From the NCBI GenBank assembly GCA_019118745.1, contig DWYJ01000024.1, positions 1 through 64,000 of the forward strand: a stretch of 64,000 bases of DNA, in the 5' to 3' direction. Positions 1 to 11,113 of the stretch are shown piece after piece. The stretch is from Candidatus Desulfovibrio gallistercoris. Its GTDB lineage: Bacteria > Desulfobacterota > Desulfovibrionia > Desulfovibrionales > Desulfovibrionaceae. A program made the position numbers and the translations under genes. Each line of letters starts with the position of its first letter. Positions within the stretch are counted from its first letter, which is position 1. The notes under the pieces are model-generated. The model worked only from the letters and a program-made list of their open reading frames with translations, was not told where the DNA came from and made no database searches.

Positions 1-470
<470 letters not shown>

Positions 471-769
471 GCATACTCCTCCTCGGCATGGATTTCACGG
501 TAGACTTTCAGGATGATCCCATACACTGCCTGCAAAAAATATTCAAATCCCTCTGATCCAGTCAGGGCCTGCCAACACAAATTTTACAAACAATTTCAAT
601 AGATAAGCAAAAAATGCCGTATACACGCCGCTTGCTTTTGGGACGAGAGTGCCTCGTGTCTCTGACTCTTCCCCCGGTAAAAGCGCGCTGGGGAAGGGAA
701 ACCCGCTCCCGCGCCGGCGGCGACCGAAAGGCGGCCCGCAGGGCCGTGCCCGTTGGCGACGCAGGAGCC
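471..769. other. gap between duplicated genes
   Basis: This stretch of about 300 bases separates the two copies. It holds no gene that I can support. Its right half, from about 630, is the left part of dispersed repeat A (see 630-835). Confidence 0.5.
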
Positions 770-835
770 TTACGGGCATCGACAGCAGAGCGAGGGGTTT
801 CCCTTCCCCCCAAACAGGCAACGAATAGTGTCAAC
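630..835. repeat. dispersed repeat family A, copy 1
   Basis: Perfect 15-base inverted arms lie at 690-704 (GGGGAAGGGAAACCC) and 795-809. Between them is a spacer that recurs, in inverted orientation, at about 42311-42385. The flank AAAGCGCGCTGGGGAAGGG also recurs at about 42522-42540. The element covers the 3' end of the gene at 770-1453, so the last 15 or so codons of that gene are repeat sequence. It resembles a small non-autonomous palindromic element; no transposase is present. Confidence 0.7.
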
Positions 836-1453
836 AACTTCCTGACTTGCCTCCCGATACGGGGTGGGCAAAAAAGCCTGCTCACAAAAACGGCATCTGA
901 TATTGCACCTTCCCCGGATCGTGGGGAGGGCGATCTCCGTAGGCAAGAGCAGCTTTTTCTGAAACGATGTTTCCCGAATATGGGCAGCCCCGGCAAGGAT
1001 ATCCAGATTTTTTCTCTCTGCACCTATCCGTTGAAAACTTTTCTTCAGATCCCTGCACAGCATTTCGATCGTGTTCACGAGTGAAGAACAGTTCTCCGCA
1101 GCCTTTTTGGTGCAAATGACTTCGGTCACGGACGGCAGACTCAGCAAATTGCTGAGCGTAAAGACATCAAACTTTGTCGTTCCCTCAAGTACGCTTTTAT
1201 CAATGAAGCATTCGTATTTTATGTCGGATATTTTGATCTCCGGTGTCCCATAGTGTATGAACAAGGGCTTGCGCCTGGTATCCAGCGTCTTGTTCTTCAA
1301 GATAGCCAACACTCGTTGTTTATTGTTTTCATCTTTTCTGTCACAATAAAATTTATACAACGACAAGATGTCATCGGAAGCGGCTTCGCCGGACAATATT
1401 TTTGTTTCGATCTGCGCCGCAGATCCCAGAGAGATCACAGGAAAAGATGTCAT
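770..1453 (-). CDS. unrecognised protein, copy 2, 3' end formed by repeat A
   Basis: A 227-residue product starts at 1453 behind a GAGGGGAG ribosome site. About 140 N-terminal residues match copy 1. After the point where copy 1 has the AG repeat, this copy continues and contains CNIRCRFCEQ near residue 185, a Cys-rich stretch that could bind metal but is not a proven radical SAM site. The last residues (LFGGKGNPSLCC and following) are translated from repeat A, so the native C-terminus was probably lost or replaced when the element inserted. A GATATATCTAT motif lies 160 bases upstream at 1613, the same motif found around the methylamine genes. The function is unknown. Confidence 0.55.
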   Translation of the reverse strand: MTSFPVISLGSAAQIETKILSGEAASDDILSLYKFYCDRKDENNKQRVLAILKNKTLDTRRKPLFIHYGTPEIKISDIKYECFIDKSVLEGTTKFDVFTLSNLLSLPSVTEVICTKKAAENCSSLVNTIEMLCRDLKKSFQRIGAERKNLDILAGAAHIRETSFQKKLLLPTEIALPTIRGRCNIRCRFCEQAFLPTPYREASQEVVDTIRCLFGGKGNPSLCCRCP

Positions 1454-1749
1454 GCACGCTCCCCTCGCATGGATATCGTGTCAGGCTGTCAGGAGGATTT
1501 TATACGTTGTCCGTAGAAAATAGAAAGCTTCTCTTAACTTGAAAAGCACCAATATCTCAATAAAAAATGACATTTAAATTTATCAAATCATCCCTGAGCA
1601 GTCAATTTTTCCGATATATCTATCAAAAATATATTTTTACATGTGACTATTTATTGCCTGTTATGTAGGATGGACAACAAAAACACCATGGACGGCACAC
1701 ATGCATAGATATGACGCAGCATGCACCGCTGCGGAGGCAGCGGACGGCC
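1454..1749. promoter_or_regulatory. AT-rich gap with GATATATCTAT motif
   Basis: This gap is clearly AT-rich relative to its surroundings and lies upstream of the minus-strand gene at 770-1453 and downstream of the AraC gene. It contains GATATATC at 1613-1620, followed by TATC. I see no gene in it. Confidence 0.4.
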
Positions 1750-2661
1750 CTACGCCGGACAGCGCCGCCTGCTGATGTCCCGGTGCGGCGACTCGCCAAA
1801 CATGCGTTTGTATTCGCGGGTGAACTGGGTCACGCTTTCGTAGCCCACCGAGAGGGCCGCGCTGGCCGCGCGTTCGTTTTCCACCAGCATCAGGCGCTGC
1901 GCCTCGTAGAGGCGGAGCTGCTTGTGGTACTGCAGGGGGCTCAGACCGGTGATGCTCTTGAAATGCCGGTGCAGGCTTGAGACGGACATGCAGACCTGTC
2001 TGGCCAGTGCGTCCATGCGCAGGGGCCTGGTCATGTTCCGCCGCATGAGGGCGATGGCCTGGAGGATCTGGCCGTTCCGCGCGCCATGCGCGTACAGTCC
2101 CCGCAAAATGCCGCCCTGCGGCCCGGCCAGCAGCAGATAGTGCAGTTCGCGCATGATGAGCGGCGCCCGCACGGCGATCTGCCGGGGCTTGTCCAGCAGT
2201 TCCGCCAGCCGCAGCACCCCTTCCATGAGATCCGGGTCGGCATCGGCCACGGACACCCCGCTGTCGTCCACGCCCGCCGCGCGCTCTTCCGGCGTCATCT
2301 CCATGAGCAGCTCTCCGAGCATCTGCCTGTCCAGATGAAAGAAGAGGGAAAGGAAGGGCCGTTCCGGCGTGGGGTCCACGGCATGGGACAGGCTCGGCAT
2401 GTCCACCGCGGCCACCAGACACTGATCAGCGCGGATCGTGTATGCCCGCGACCCGAGCACGGCCCGCTTGCCGCCCTGCACGATCAGCGAGGCCAGCGGC
2501 CGCGTGAAGCAGCTTTCCGAACAGTTGACGGCTTCCCGCCGGACGAGGAACACGCCGTCAACGGGCCCCGGGAGGACAGCGGGACGCGGCACATGCCGCA
2601 GCAGGATCTCTTTCAGTCGCGCGTTGGCTTCGGTGATGCGTGCCTGTCTGTCATCGGTCAT
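1750..2661 (-). CDS. AraC family transcriptional regulator (AraC_N type)
   Basis: This is a 303-residue DNA-binding regulator. The N-terminal half (about residues 15-170) fits the AraC_N effector domain (VPRPAVLPG, then ASLIVQGGKRAVLG). The C-terminal ~100 residues carry two helix-turn-helix motifs (MDALARQVCMSVSSLHRHFK and SVGYESVTQFTREYKRMFG). The start at 2661 is chosen for its GGGAGG ribosome site; longer open sequence upstream has none. It is transcribed away from the TetR gene at 2914 across a 252-base gap. Members of this family such as E. coli YqhC control aldehyde reductases, and a close paralog sits at 12930 beside such genes, so a role in aldehyde or redox stress is a reasonable guess. 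Confidence 0.85.
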   Translation of the reverse strand: MTDDRQARITEANARLKEILLRHVPRPAVLPGPVDGVFLVRREAVNCSESCFTRPLASLIVQGGKRAVLGSRAYTIRADQCLVAAVDMPSLSHAVDPTPERPFLSLFFHLDRQMLGELLMEMTPEERAAGVDDSGVSVADADPDLMEGVLRLAELLDKPRQIAVRAPLIMRELHYLLLAGPQGGILRGLYAHGARNGQILQAIALMRRNMTRPLRMDALARQVCMSVSSLHRHFKSITGLSPLQYHKQLRLYEAQRLMLVENERAASAALSVGYESVTQFTREYKRMFGESPHRDISRRRCPA

Positions 2662-2913
2662 GGAATGCCTCCCGTCGGCCAGCGTATGCTTTTCCGCGCC
2701 GCGCCGCAACGCCCGGCAGGCGGCCCGCTTTGCCTTTTTGCCGGAAACGATATAGACTGACACCATCGGTTTTTGCGCGGCCATGCCGCGCGGTGGGCGG
2801 GAGGCGTTGCCGTGCGGATACGGCGCATCCGCGGGAAAACGGTCACGCTGGAACGCTCAGCGCACGACCTCGTACCCATTCCGCGCCGCCCTTCCAATCC
2901 TTCCGGAAACGTC

Positions 2914-3564
2914 ATGTCCGCTCAGTCTCGCGCCCCTCAGTCCTCCCCCACCCGCGGCAAGGGCCGTCCCCGCGCCTTTGACAGGGCGCAGGCTCTGCAT
3001 AGCGCACTAGAGGTCTTCTGGCGGCGGGGCTACGCGCCCGCTTCCGTGGCGGAGCTGTGCAAGGCCATGCGCATCAAGCCCCCCAGCCTGTACGCCACAT
3101 TCGGCAACAAGGCCACCCTTTTTCTTGAGGCGCTCCGCCATTATGAGCATACCTACTGGGACGGCCCGTCCCGCCGCTTTCAGGAAGAGCCCGACGTGTA
3201 CGTGGCCGTGGAGCATTTCTTTCGGGATGCGGCCTGCATCCTGCTTTCTCCCCACACGCCCTGTGGCTGCATGGTGGTGCTGGCGGCCGTCAACATCGCC
3301 GAGGACGAGACGGAGATCATCGCCGCTGTGCGTGAGCTGCGGCAGGCTACTGAAAGCCTGTTTGCCGACCGCCTGCAACGGGCCGTCCGGGAGGGGCAGC
3401 TCCCCCCGCAGACGCCTGTCGAACCGCTGGCCGGCGCGCTGAACACCTTGCTTGAGGGCCTTTCTCTTCAGGCGCGAGACGGTCTGTCCCTGCCCGAACT
3501 TTCCGCCATTGCGGCCCTTGCCGTCCGCCTGCTCCCCCCGCCCTGCCCTGCTTCCAACTGCTGA
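2914..3564 (+). CDS. TetR family transcriptional regulator
   Basis: This is a 216-residue repressor-type regulator. The N-terminal helix-turn-helix is clear: GRPRAFDRAQALHSALEVFW, then SVAELCKAMRIKPPSLYATFGNK with the typical SLYxxFGxK recognition helix. The rest is a helical ligand-binding domain containing a PCGCMVV segment as in TetR/AcrR regulators with a TetR_C-like tail. The start at 2914 gives the usual family length; only a weak GGAAA ribosome site precedes it. It is divergent from the AraC gene and about 290 bases upstream of an FMN reductase gene, which could be its target. Confidence 0.85.
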   Translation: MSAQSRAPQSSPTRGKGRPRAFDRAQALHSALEVFWRRGYAPASVAELCKAMRIKPPSLYATFGNKATLFLEALRHYEHTYWDGPSRRFQEEPDVYVAVEHFFRDAACILLSPHTPCGCMVVLAAVNIAEDETEIIAAVRELRQATESLFADRLQRAVREGQLPPQTPVEPLAGALNTLLEGLSLQARDGLSLPELSAIAALAVRLLPPPCPASNC

Positions 3565-3853
3565 ACTCCGCATTTGCCCCGCGTCCGGCCTTCTTTTGCC
3601 ATTGACATTTTTTTAGTAGTCATTAAAAAAATATCATGCACGGTGCGACAGGGATTCTCCCCCTCGTCGGTGACTTTCCCGCTCGCGGCCGCGCCGATAT
3701 TTTTCGCGCATGAAGCGTTCTACCGCTGGAAAAGGCGGAACACAGAGCGACGGCCGAAACCAAGCCGAAAAATTGCGTGTTACCGCGAAACACCAGCCGC
3801 ATGGCGTAAACGCGCAGCGTCTCAAACAAAAAATGCTCCAAAGGAGAAAGATC

Positions 3854-4408
3854 ATGAGCAAGCACATCGTCATCCTGAACGGCAGTCCCCGCCTTCACGG
3901 CAATGCGGCCATGCTCTGTGATGCCTTCGCAGAAGGCGCTGCTGAGGCCGGACACACCGTTACCCGCTTCGACCTGCAGCGGATGGACATTCGCGGCTGC
4001 CTCGGCTGCGTGAAGGGCGGCAAGGATGCCGCGCATCCCTGCGTGCAACAGGACGACATGGCGGCCATCTATCCGGCCTATACGGCGGCGGATGTGGTCG
4101 TGCTGGCCTCGCCCATGTATTACTGGGGCTTTTCCGGCCAGCTCAAGACCGCCTTTGACCGTTTGTTTGCCGTGGCCGAATGCCGACCCGGCTATGCCAA
4201 TCCGCGCAAGGACTGCGTGCTCCTCATGGCGGCGGAAGGCAACAGCCCGGAGAACTGGAAACCTGTGCTGGACTATTACCATGCTCTGCTCGGCTTCCTC
4301 CACTGGCGTGACTGCGGACAGGTGCTGGCCGGGGGCGTCTTTGAGGCGGGCGCGGTGGCCGGGCATCCCGCCTTGCGGGAAGCACGCACACTCGGCGCTT
4401 CCCTGTAA
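3854..4408 (+). CDS. flavodoxin-fold NAD(P)H-dependent FMN reductase
   Basis: This 184-residue cytoplasmic enzyme has the FMN-phosphate loop near the N-terminus (ILNGSPRLHGNAAML) and the ASPMYYWGFSGQLKTAFDRL segment typical of the NADPH-dependent FMN reductase / iron-sulfur flavoprotein family. A short Cys pair (GCLGCVKGG) near residue 40 is where iron-sulfur flavoproteins bind a cluster, but the full four-Cys set is not present. The start at 3854 follows AAGGAG. It is monocistronic, ends before a terminator at 4423, and may be controlled by the TetR regulator upstream. The substrate is unknown. Confidence 0.8.
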   Translation: MSKHIVILNGSPRLHGNAAMLCDAFAEGAAEAGHTVTRFDLQRMDIRGCLGCVKGGKDAAHPCVQQDDMAAIYPAYTAADVVVLASPMYYWGFSGQLKTAFDRLFAVAECRPGYANPRKDCVLLMAAEGNSPENWKPVLDYYHALLGFLHWRDCGQVLAGGVFEAGAVAGHPALREARTLGASL

Positions 4409-4801
4409 ACACGAACGCCCACGCCTGCCGGTCTGCGTACTTCCCGCGCCCGGCAGGCTCTTTTCATGGCATGCAAAAAAGCGCATATGCGGCAATCCTG
4501 CGTTGTAAACGGTACGGCGCGCCTCCCTCGATCCATCCTCATTTCTCTCTCCCGCATGAGGCGCCCTGCCGCGACGGCCAGAATATCTGTCTTACCGAGG
4601 CCTGAGCATGTGCTGCCGTCCACACGGCCTCTTGACTATCCCTGAAGGGGCAGGCAAAGAACTGGCCTGAGTCTTTCCCGCTGCGGCACGGAACACGGCC
4701 GCACGCCGGTCCTTTCCGTCATGCGTCCGGACCCGCCTCCCTCGGTCTGCCCTGGCAGGACTACCGCGGGGAATGGCGTAACGCTCCATAGTGAGGCTAA
4801 C
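4409..4801. other. intergenic region
   Basis: Apart from the terminator at 4423-4464 I see no gene or clear promoter in these roughly 390 bases. Confidence 0.5.
4423..4464 (+). terminator. rho-independent terminator after FMN reductase
   Basis: The arms GCCTGCCGG (4423-4431) and CCGGCAGGC (4450-4458) form a 9-bp stem followed directly by TCTTTT. Confidence 0.65.
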
Positions 4802-6409
4802 ATGCTGTCAATCCGGCATACCGATCTGCTCTGCTCCCTCAAAAACGTCTGGGAGGCTGTGCCTTCCCCCTGGAAAAAGGCCTTCTTCTGCGCCCTGCTG
4901 GTCAATGTCGTCGTCTACTTTTACGATCTTGCCCAGTTCCCGCTGGGGGATCATGATGTCGGCTACATGGACGGCATCCCGCTGCTGAGCGGCGGACGGG
5001 CCGGGCGCTGGTTTCTCCCCTTCCTGCACATGCTCGACGGGCATGTGCAGATACCCGTCTACACGACGCTGCTGGGCATGGCGACGCTCATCGCCTCTGG
5101 CATGGCGGCCGTCCTGCTCTGGAAACGGGACGCCGGATTCATGCCCCTGTTTGCCGGGGCCGTCGTGGTGTCCTGCCACCCCGCCGTCACGGATTTTTAC
5201 TATTATCACTACATGATCCTGGGGTTCACCACCGCCCCGCTCTTTCTGCTGCTGTCCATCCATTGCGTCATGGGGCCGGAGGGGGCCCGGCCGCAGCGCA
5301 TTTTTGCCTCGGTCGTGTTGGCCGTCATCGGGCTGGCGTCCTATCAATCCGCCGTCATGACGTGGACGACCTGCATGTGCGGTTACGTCCTGGTACAGAT
5401 CAGCCAGTGGGACGGCAGCGGAGACGAGTTGCGCGCCCGGCTGAAGACCCTGTTCCTGCCCGTGCTGTGCATGTGTGCCGGCTGCCTGCTGTATGCCGTC
5501 AGCCTTGCCCTGTATCCGCTTGTGGGGCTCAGCCTTGCCCTCTATCAGTTCGAGACCAACGCGGCTTCCGGGCTCGCCGGGCGTCTTGTGGAGCTGGTCC
5601 AACAGTCCTGGCAGCATCTTTTCCTGCCGCAGGGTTTCGTGTCCGGCTGGCTGAAGGGGATCTTTCTCCTTGCCATGCCCGCGGCTTTCTGCGCGGTCTG
5701 GCGGCAAGGGCGGCCCTGCGCGCGCCCCGCTGTCCGCATGGCCCTCCTGCTGCTGTTCTTCCTGCTGCTGCCGGTGGCCACCAAGTCGCAGTTTGCGGTC
5801 AGCAGCTCCAGCGATTGGCACCTCTACCGCTTCATAGCCTTGGGCGACAATTACATGTACGCCTTTTTCCTGGTCATGTTGTTCGGTTCAGGCATCGTGC
5901 TTGCCCGCAATGCGGGCCTACTGCTCTTCGCGCTGGCGTTGCCCTGCATGGCCGTGAACCTTCTGGATCAGCAGGTGCGCCATGTCCGCTCCGTGGAACA
6001 TGACATGGCCGTGCTCAACCGTGTGGTGGGACGCATCGAGGCCCTACCCGGCTACGATCCCGACAAGGCGTATAACCTCGTCCAGTTCGGCAGGACGCTG
6101 CCGTATCTGGCCAACAGTCCGGGAATGGGCACGAGCAATCCCCTCGCCCGGACGACCGTTTCCCAGGCGTGGCATCCGGGCTTCGAACTCTGGCACCTTT
6201 CCCGCTATCTCAAGTTCAACGAGCGCATCAACGAGGAAAGCGGCAATACGGCCTTGCTCGCCCCGGCGATCCAGTACGCCAGAGGCCGCAAAGCCTTTCC
6301 GGCTCCGGGCAGCGTCGGCATCGTCAACGACACCATCGTCCTGATCTTCGACGAGCAGGCCGTCAAAAGGGCCGAACAGCGCCTTGACGCCGCGCCGGTG
6401 CAGCCCTGA
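4802..6409 (+). CDS. polytopic membrane glycosyltransferase-like protein (Gtr type)
   Basis: This 535-residue protein has about ten hydrophobic segments in the first 400 residues and a hydrophilic C-terminal region of about 130 residues probably outside the membrane. The N-terminal loop contains GDHDVGYMDGIPLLSGGRAGRW, the acidic-pair-then-GRW arrangement of the Glucos_trans_II family of phage-type O-antigen glucosyltransferases. It probably transfers a sugar from a lipid carrier to a surface glycan. The GtrA-type flippase gene follows at 6785, which supports this. The ATG at 4802 follows a GTGAGG ribosome site. The exact sugar and acceptor cannot be told. Confidence 0.7.
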   Translation: MLSIRHTDLLCSLKNVWEAVPSPWKKAFFCALLVNVVVYFYDLAQFPLGDHDVGYMDGIPLLSGGRAGRWFLPFLHMLDGHVQIPVYTTLLGMATLIASGMAAVLLWKRDAGFMPLFAGAVVVSCHPAVTDFYYYHYMILGFTTAPLFLLLSIHCVMGPEGARPQRIFASVVLAVIGLASYQSAVMTWTTCMCGYVLVQISQWDGSGDELRARLKTLFLPVLCMCAGCLLYAVSLALYPLVGLSLALYQFETNAASGLAGRLVELVQQSWQHLFLPQGFVSGWLKGIFLLAMPAAFCAVWRQGRPCARPAVRMALLLLFFLLLPVATKSQFAVSSSSDWHLYRFIALGDNYMYAFFLVMLFGSGIVLARNAGLLLFALALPCMAVNLLDQQVRHVRSVEHDMAVLNRVVGRIEALPGYDPDKAYNLVQFGRTLPYLANSPGMGTSNPLARTTVSQAWHPGFELWHLSRYLKFNERINEESGNTALLAPAIQYARGRKAFPAPGSVGIVNDTIVLIFDEQAVKRAEQRLDAAPVQP

Positions 6410-6784
6410 CGGACAGCCGCACGGCGCTTGCGCCCCGCTGCGCGCGGCCTTTGCCAGTGACGGCCGCAGATCGTTTACCGCTTGTGGCCTGCGCCCGGGG
6501 ACTCGTCAGCCTGACGGCCCCGGTGCGGCTTTCAGAGGTTGTTCAAGGGTCGTTCCGCAGCTCCCCAGTGGCCGCCGCCCTGCAGGACAGAGAAAACACG
6601 ACAGCAGCCTGTGCGGCAGCCGCAGACAGGGGATGCGGCATATCCGCATCAGCCTTGACAGGCAAATAACAGTTTGGATATTGTAACCAATTGTTGTTTA
6701 CGAATCTGAGGATACGTTCCTGTACCTCTTCCCCGCGACAGGGCCGGCCGGGAAAGGCCGTAGCCCAGCGCCGCACATCGCCGG
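6410..6784. other. intergenic region upstream of gtrA-like gene
   Basis: These 375 bases hold a likely promoter at 6655-6684 in an AT-rich stretch and otherwise no feature I can support. Confidence 0.5.
6655..6684 (+). promoter_or_regulatory. candidate sigma70 promoter for gtrA-like operon
   Basis: TTGACA at 6655-6660, an 18-base spacer and TATTGT at 6679-6684 lie about 100 bases before the gtrA-like gene. Confidence 0.5.
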
Positions 6785-7324
6785 ATGCTGGGCGGCATGG
6801 CCGATGTCCGGGAAATGAGCACGAGCATGTGGAAAAAACTATGCAGGGCGTTCTGGTCGCCGGAGTTTCTGCGCTTTCTCGTTTTCGGCGGCCTGGCGGC
6901 CCTGGCGAATCTGGCCATTGGTTACATCCTGTATTCCAATGACCTCATCCCCTACTTTTTTGCGGTCTTTTGCGGGTCGGCCTCCGGGCTGCTCGTCAAC
7001 TTCCTTTGCAACTACTATTTCAATTTCCACTACCGGGGCCGCACGCTGATCCGGCAGTTCTCCACTTTTTTCATCGTTGCCGGCGTGGGCACGCTGCTCA
7101 ACGCGCTGCTCGCCAAGATCTTCCTCTTGCTCGGCCTCTGGCTGCTGCCCGTCCTGCCCGCCTCCGCCTTGACGGAGCTGCTGACGGTCCACCTTGAGAT
7201 AGGCTGCCATATCCTGTCCATCGGAGTGGTGACCTTCTATTCCTTCCTGGGACACAAGTATTTCAGTTTCAATGAAGGCATCCGTGCCTTTTGGAAAAAA
7301 AGGAGAGGATTTCATGCCTGCTGA
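6785..7324 (+). CDS. GtrA family membrane protein
   Basis: This is a small polytopic protein (179 residues from this start) with four hydrophobic segments and the GtrA signature [20 protein letters not shown] plus a final [13 protein letters not shown]. GtrA proteins are thought to flip undecaprenyl-phosphate-linked glucose across the inner membrane. The start is uncertain: ATGs at 6797, 6815 and 6830 are alternatives and none has a good ribosome site; the conserved part begins at MWKKL (6830). The 3' end overlaps the next gene by 11 bases, so the two are co-translated. No GtrB glycosyltransferase is adjacent. Confidence 0.85.
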   Translation: MLGGMADVREMSTSMWKKLCRAFWSPEFLRFLVFGGLAALANLAIGYILYSNDLIPYFFAVFCGSASGLLVNFLCNYYFNFHYRGRTLIRQFSTFFIVAGVGTLLNALLAKIFLLLGLWLLPVLPASALTELLTVHLEIGCHILSIGVVTFYSFLGHKYFSFNEGIRAFWKKRRGFHAC

Positions 7325-8843
7325 AGAACGCAAGATCGTCATCATCGGCGCCGGTCCCGCCGGACTGACGGCCGCCCTTGAATGCCTGCGGCGCGGCGTC
7401 GGCCACGTCACCGTCATCGAGCAGGAAGACCTGGTGGGCGGCATTTCGCGTACCGTGGCCCACAACGGCAACCGTATGGACATCGGCGGTCACCGCTTTT
7501 TTTCCAAATCCGGCGAAGTCATGGACTGGTGGGCCGGCATCCTGCCGGTGGAAGGCGAAGGCACCCCGCCCGCCTCAGCGGAAACGCTGGACCGCATCAT
7601 CCTGCTGCGGCACCGCCTCTCCCGCATCTTCTACCTGCGGAAGTTCTTTTCCTACCCCATCTCGTTGAGCGGGGAAACGGTGCGCAACCTCGGCCTGAAA
7701 CGCATGCTGGCCATCGGGGTGTCCTATATCCGCGCCTGCCTCTTCCCCATCAAGCCGGAAAAAAGCCTGGAAGACTTCATCGTGAACCGCTTCGGACGGC
7801 GGCTCTACGAGACCTTTTTCCGTGATTACACGCAAAAGGTCTGGGGCGTGCCCTGCAAGGACATCGCCGCCGACTGGGGGGCACAGCGCATCAAGGGGCT
7901 CTCCATCACGCGGGTGCTGGCGCACGCTTTCCGGCGTCTGCTGCCCTCTTCAGGGGGGATCGACCAGAAACATGTGGAGACCAGCCTCATCGAGCGTTTC
8001 TGGTATCCCAAATACGGGCCGGGCTCGCTCTGGGAAGCCGTGGCGGATGAAGTGCGCGCCCTGGGCGGCGAAGTGCTGATGGGACAGCGCGTCAGCCGCG
8101 TCCATTGGGAACATGCGGACGGCCATGCCCGCGTGAGCGGCGTGTCCGTTTGCGATGCGCAGGGCCGGGAGACCCTGCTGCCCTGCAGCCACTGCATCAG
8201 CTCCATGCCGCTACGTGACCTGATCCGCCAGCTGGGGGACGGCGTGCCGGAGCCCGTACGTCAGGTGGCCGAAGGCCTCGTCTACCGGGACTTCATGACT
8301 GTCGGCGTGCTGTGCAGGCGACTGGGCAATACGCGGGACGGGCAGCCCTTGCAGGATAACTGGATCTACGTTCAGGAACCCGACGTCTTCGTGGGCCGCA
8401 TCCAGCTCTTCCATAACTGGAGCCCGTGGCTCGTGGCCGACAAAAGCAAGTTCTGGCTGGGCATGGAATACTTCGCCAGCGAGGGCGACCAGCTGTGGAC
8501 CATGCCCGATGAGGAATTTACGGCGCTTGCCGTGAGGGAGCTGGTCAAACTGGGCTTCGTGCGGGCCGAAGACGTGGAAGACACCGTGCTGCTGCGCGTG
8601 CCCAAGGCATACCCCGCCTATTTCGGCAGTTATGGCCGCGTCGGGGAGATCCAGACCTTCCTTGACGGCATCGAGAACCTCTATCCAGTGGGCCGCAACG
8701 GCATGCACCGCTACAACAATATGGACCATTCCATGCTCTCGGCCATGCGGACGGTGGACTGCATCAGCGGCCACGGTGAAAAAAGCGCCATCTGGAAGAT
8801 CAACGCCGAACAGGAATACCACGAGACCCGTTCCAACGCCTGA
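7314..8843 (+). CDS. FAD-dependent oxidoreductase (amine oxidase / UDP-galactopyranose mutase-like)
   Basis: This 509-residue protein opens with the dinucleotide-binding motif [17 protein letters not shown] and the follow-on GGISRTV / DIGGHRFF motif. It belongs to the NAD(P)/FAD-dependent oxidoreductase group containing protoporphyrinogen oxidase, UDP-galactopyranose mutase and amine oxidases; relatives in this subgroup are often found with GtrA and polyisoprenyl glycosyltransferases. The C-terminal FAD motif is [14 protein letters not shown]. The start at 7314 follows AGGAGAGG and overlaps the gtrA-like gene. A function in surface sugar or lipid-linked glycan chemistry is inferred from context. 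A terminator follows. Confidence 0.75.
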   Translation: MPAEERKIVIIGAGPAGLTAALECLRRGVGHVTVIEQEDLVGGISRTVAHNGNRMDIGGHRFFSKSGEVMDWWAGILPVEGEGTPPASAETLDRIILLRHRLSRIFYLRKFFSYPISLSGETVRNLGLKRMLAIGVSYIRACLFPIKPEKSLEDFIVNRFGRRLYETFFRDYTQKVWGVPCKDIAADWGAQRIKGLSITRVLAHAFRRLLPSSGGIDQKHVETSLIERFWYPKYGPGSLWEAVADEVRALGGEVLMGQRVSRVHWEHADGHARVSGVSVCDAQGRETLLPCSHCISSMPLRDLIRQLGDGVPEPVRQVAEGLVYRDFMTVGVLCRRLGNTRDGQPLQDNWIYVQEPDVFVGRIQLFHNWSPWLVADKSKFWLGMEYFASEGDQLWTMPDEEFTALAVRELVKLGFVRAEDVEDTVLLRVPKAYPAYFGSYGRVGEIQTFLDGIENLYPVGRNGMHRYNNMDHSMLSAMRTVDCISGHGEKSAIWKINAEQEYHETRSNA

Positions 8844-8866
8844 CAGGCCCGTTCGGGCCATGAAGA

Positions 8867-8930
8867 CGCCGCTTTCCGGCTTCCCGGCCGCCATTCGTGC
8901 CGCCGTCCGCCGAAAGCGGCGTTTTTTTTT
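8867..8930 (+). terminator. rho-independent terminator
   Basis: CGCCGCTTTC (8867-8876) pairs with GAAAGCGGCG (8912-8921), followed by nine T. Confidence 0.85.
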
Positions 8931-9050
8931 GCTCCCCTCCTGCCACGGCGGTCAGGAGCGCTCCCCCCTCACGATGCCCCATCCTGCGGCACGCAGTTCC
9001 TCCCTTGCGGGCATGCCGTCTGCCCGCTGTGCCTTCAGAGAGCCTGTTAG

Positions 9051-9185
9051 AGCCTTTTCCGTTTGAAACGCCTCGCCCTTTGCGCCGAACGGATTGATGT
9101 ACCGCGAAAAAACACGGACTTTCCGCTCACCCTGTGCCGCCGCCTCGCGTTTTGCCGTGTGCAAAGATAAAACGCCCATGTCTCC
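9051..9185 (+). repeat. dispersed repeat family B, copy 1 (divergent)
   Basis: It starts CCTTTTCCGTTTGAAACGC and shares the order CGCGAAAAAA, TTTCCGCTCACC and GCCGCCGCCTCGC with the copies at 27540, 55478 and 63916 (minus strand). It is the most diverged of the four. It lies in front of the cupin operon. Confidence 0.6.
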
Positions 9186-9316
9186 CTGTCGGCACCGGCT
9201 GCCGGGCCGCAGGGCATGCGAGTATCAGGCAAAAAGTTGCAAGTATCGTGGATGGCCCTCCGGCGGCTGCGGCGTATGCTGTCTCCATCAACATCGCAAC
9301 GACCAGGAGGATCATC

Positions 9317-9811
9317 ATGAAAAAAGCCGTACTCGCCGGCCTGCTTTCCGTTTCCGCAGCCGCCGCCATGACCGTGAGCCAGCCCGCCGCCGCGGAAAAC
9401 GCCAGGGAACAGGTCATCATCCGCAGCGGCGAACAGGCCGCCATCAAGGGCTCGCCCACGTATTTCACGGGCAGCGTCCGTATCGATCCGCTCTATCCGG
9501 CCAATAATGAGATGCGCTCCAGCGGCGGCAGCGTGACCTTTGAGCCCGGCGCCCGCTCCCACTGGCATATCCACCCGGTAGGACAGGTGCTGATCGTCAC
9601 TTCCGGCGTGGGCAGGACGCAGGAATGGGGCAAGCCCATCCAGGAGATCCGGGCCGGGGATGTCATCATCTGCCCCGTGGGCGTCAAGCACTGGCACGGC
9701 GCGGCGCCCGGCAGCGCCATGACGCACATCTCCATCTGCGAGGAAAAGGAGCCCGGCAAGGTCGTCGAGTGGATGGAGCCGGTCACGGATGAGCAGTATA
9801 ACGGAAAATAG
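9317..9811 (+). CDS. exported cupin-domain protein
   Basis: This 164-residue protein has a cleavable Sec signal peptide (MKKAVLAGLLSVSAAAAMTVSQPAAA, cleaving after residue 26 or so). A single cupin barrel follows, with the metal-binding motif HWHIHPVGQ near residue 85 and VGVKHWHG near residue 125. It is related to the small periplasmic cupins often annotated as carboxymuconolactone decarboxylase-associated or quercetin-dioxygenase-like; the substrate is unknown. The start follows AGGAGG. It is the first gene of a cluster with an exported aldo/keto reductase, an alcohol dehydrogenase and an exported flavodoxin, a grouping seen in many gut anaerobes. It ends in TAG. Confidence 0.8.
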   Translation: MKKAVLAGLLSVSAAAAMTVSQPAAAENAREQVIIRSGEQAAIKGSPTYFTGSVRIDPLYPANNEMRSSGGSVTFEPGARSHWHIHPVGQVLIVTSGVGRTQEWGKPIQEIRAGDVIICPVGVKHWHGAAPGSAMTHISICEEKEPGKVVEWMEPVTDEQYNGK

Positions 9812-9896
9812 GACACAGCATCCTGTCTCGCGACGTACATCCACGTCAGTCGCGACAGACGATATGCGGTATCCTCACAGTAAAGGAGTTGAAAGC

Positions 9897-11075
<1,179 letters not shown>

Positions 11076-11113
11076 CGGGCGCTGTTTGCAAGGGAACAGG
11101 CAAGGAGAACGGA

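Larger units (their letters stand above)
8844..9316. other. intergenic region
   Basis: These roughly 470 bases contain the terminator at 8867-8930 and a copy of repeat family B at 9051-9185. No gene is seen. Confidence 0.55.

Noticed and set aside
770..960. Radical SAM motif in the duplicated gene (CNIRCRFC)
   Set aside because: The spacing is CxxxCxxC-like, but it lies at the very C-terminus with no barrel after it, so I do not call it a radical SAM enzyme.
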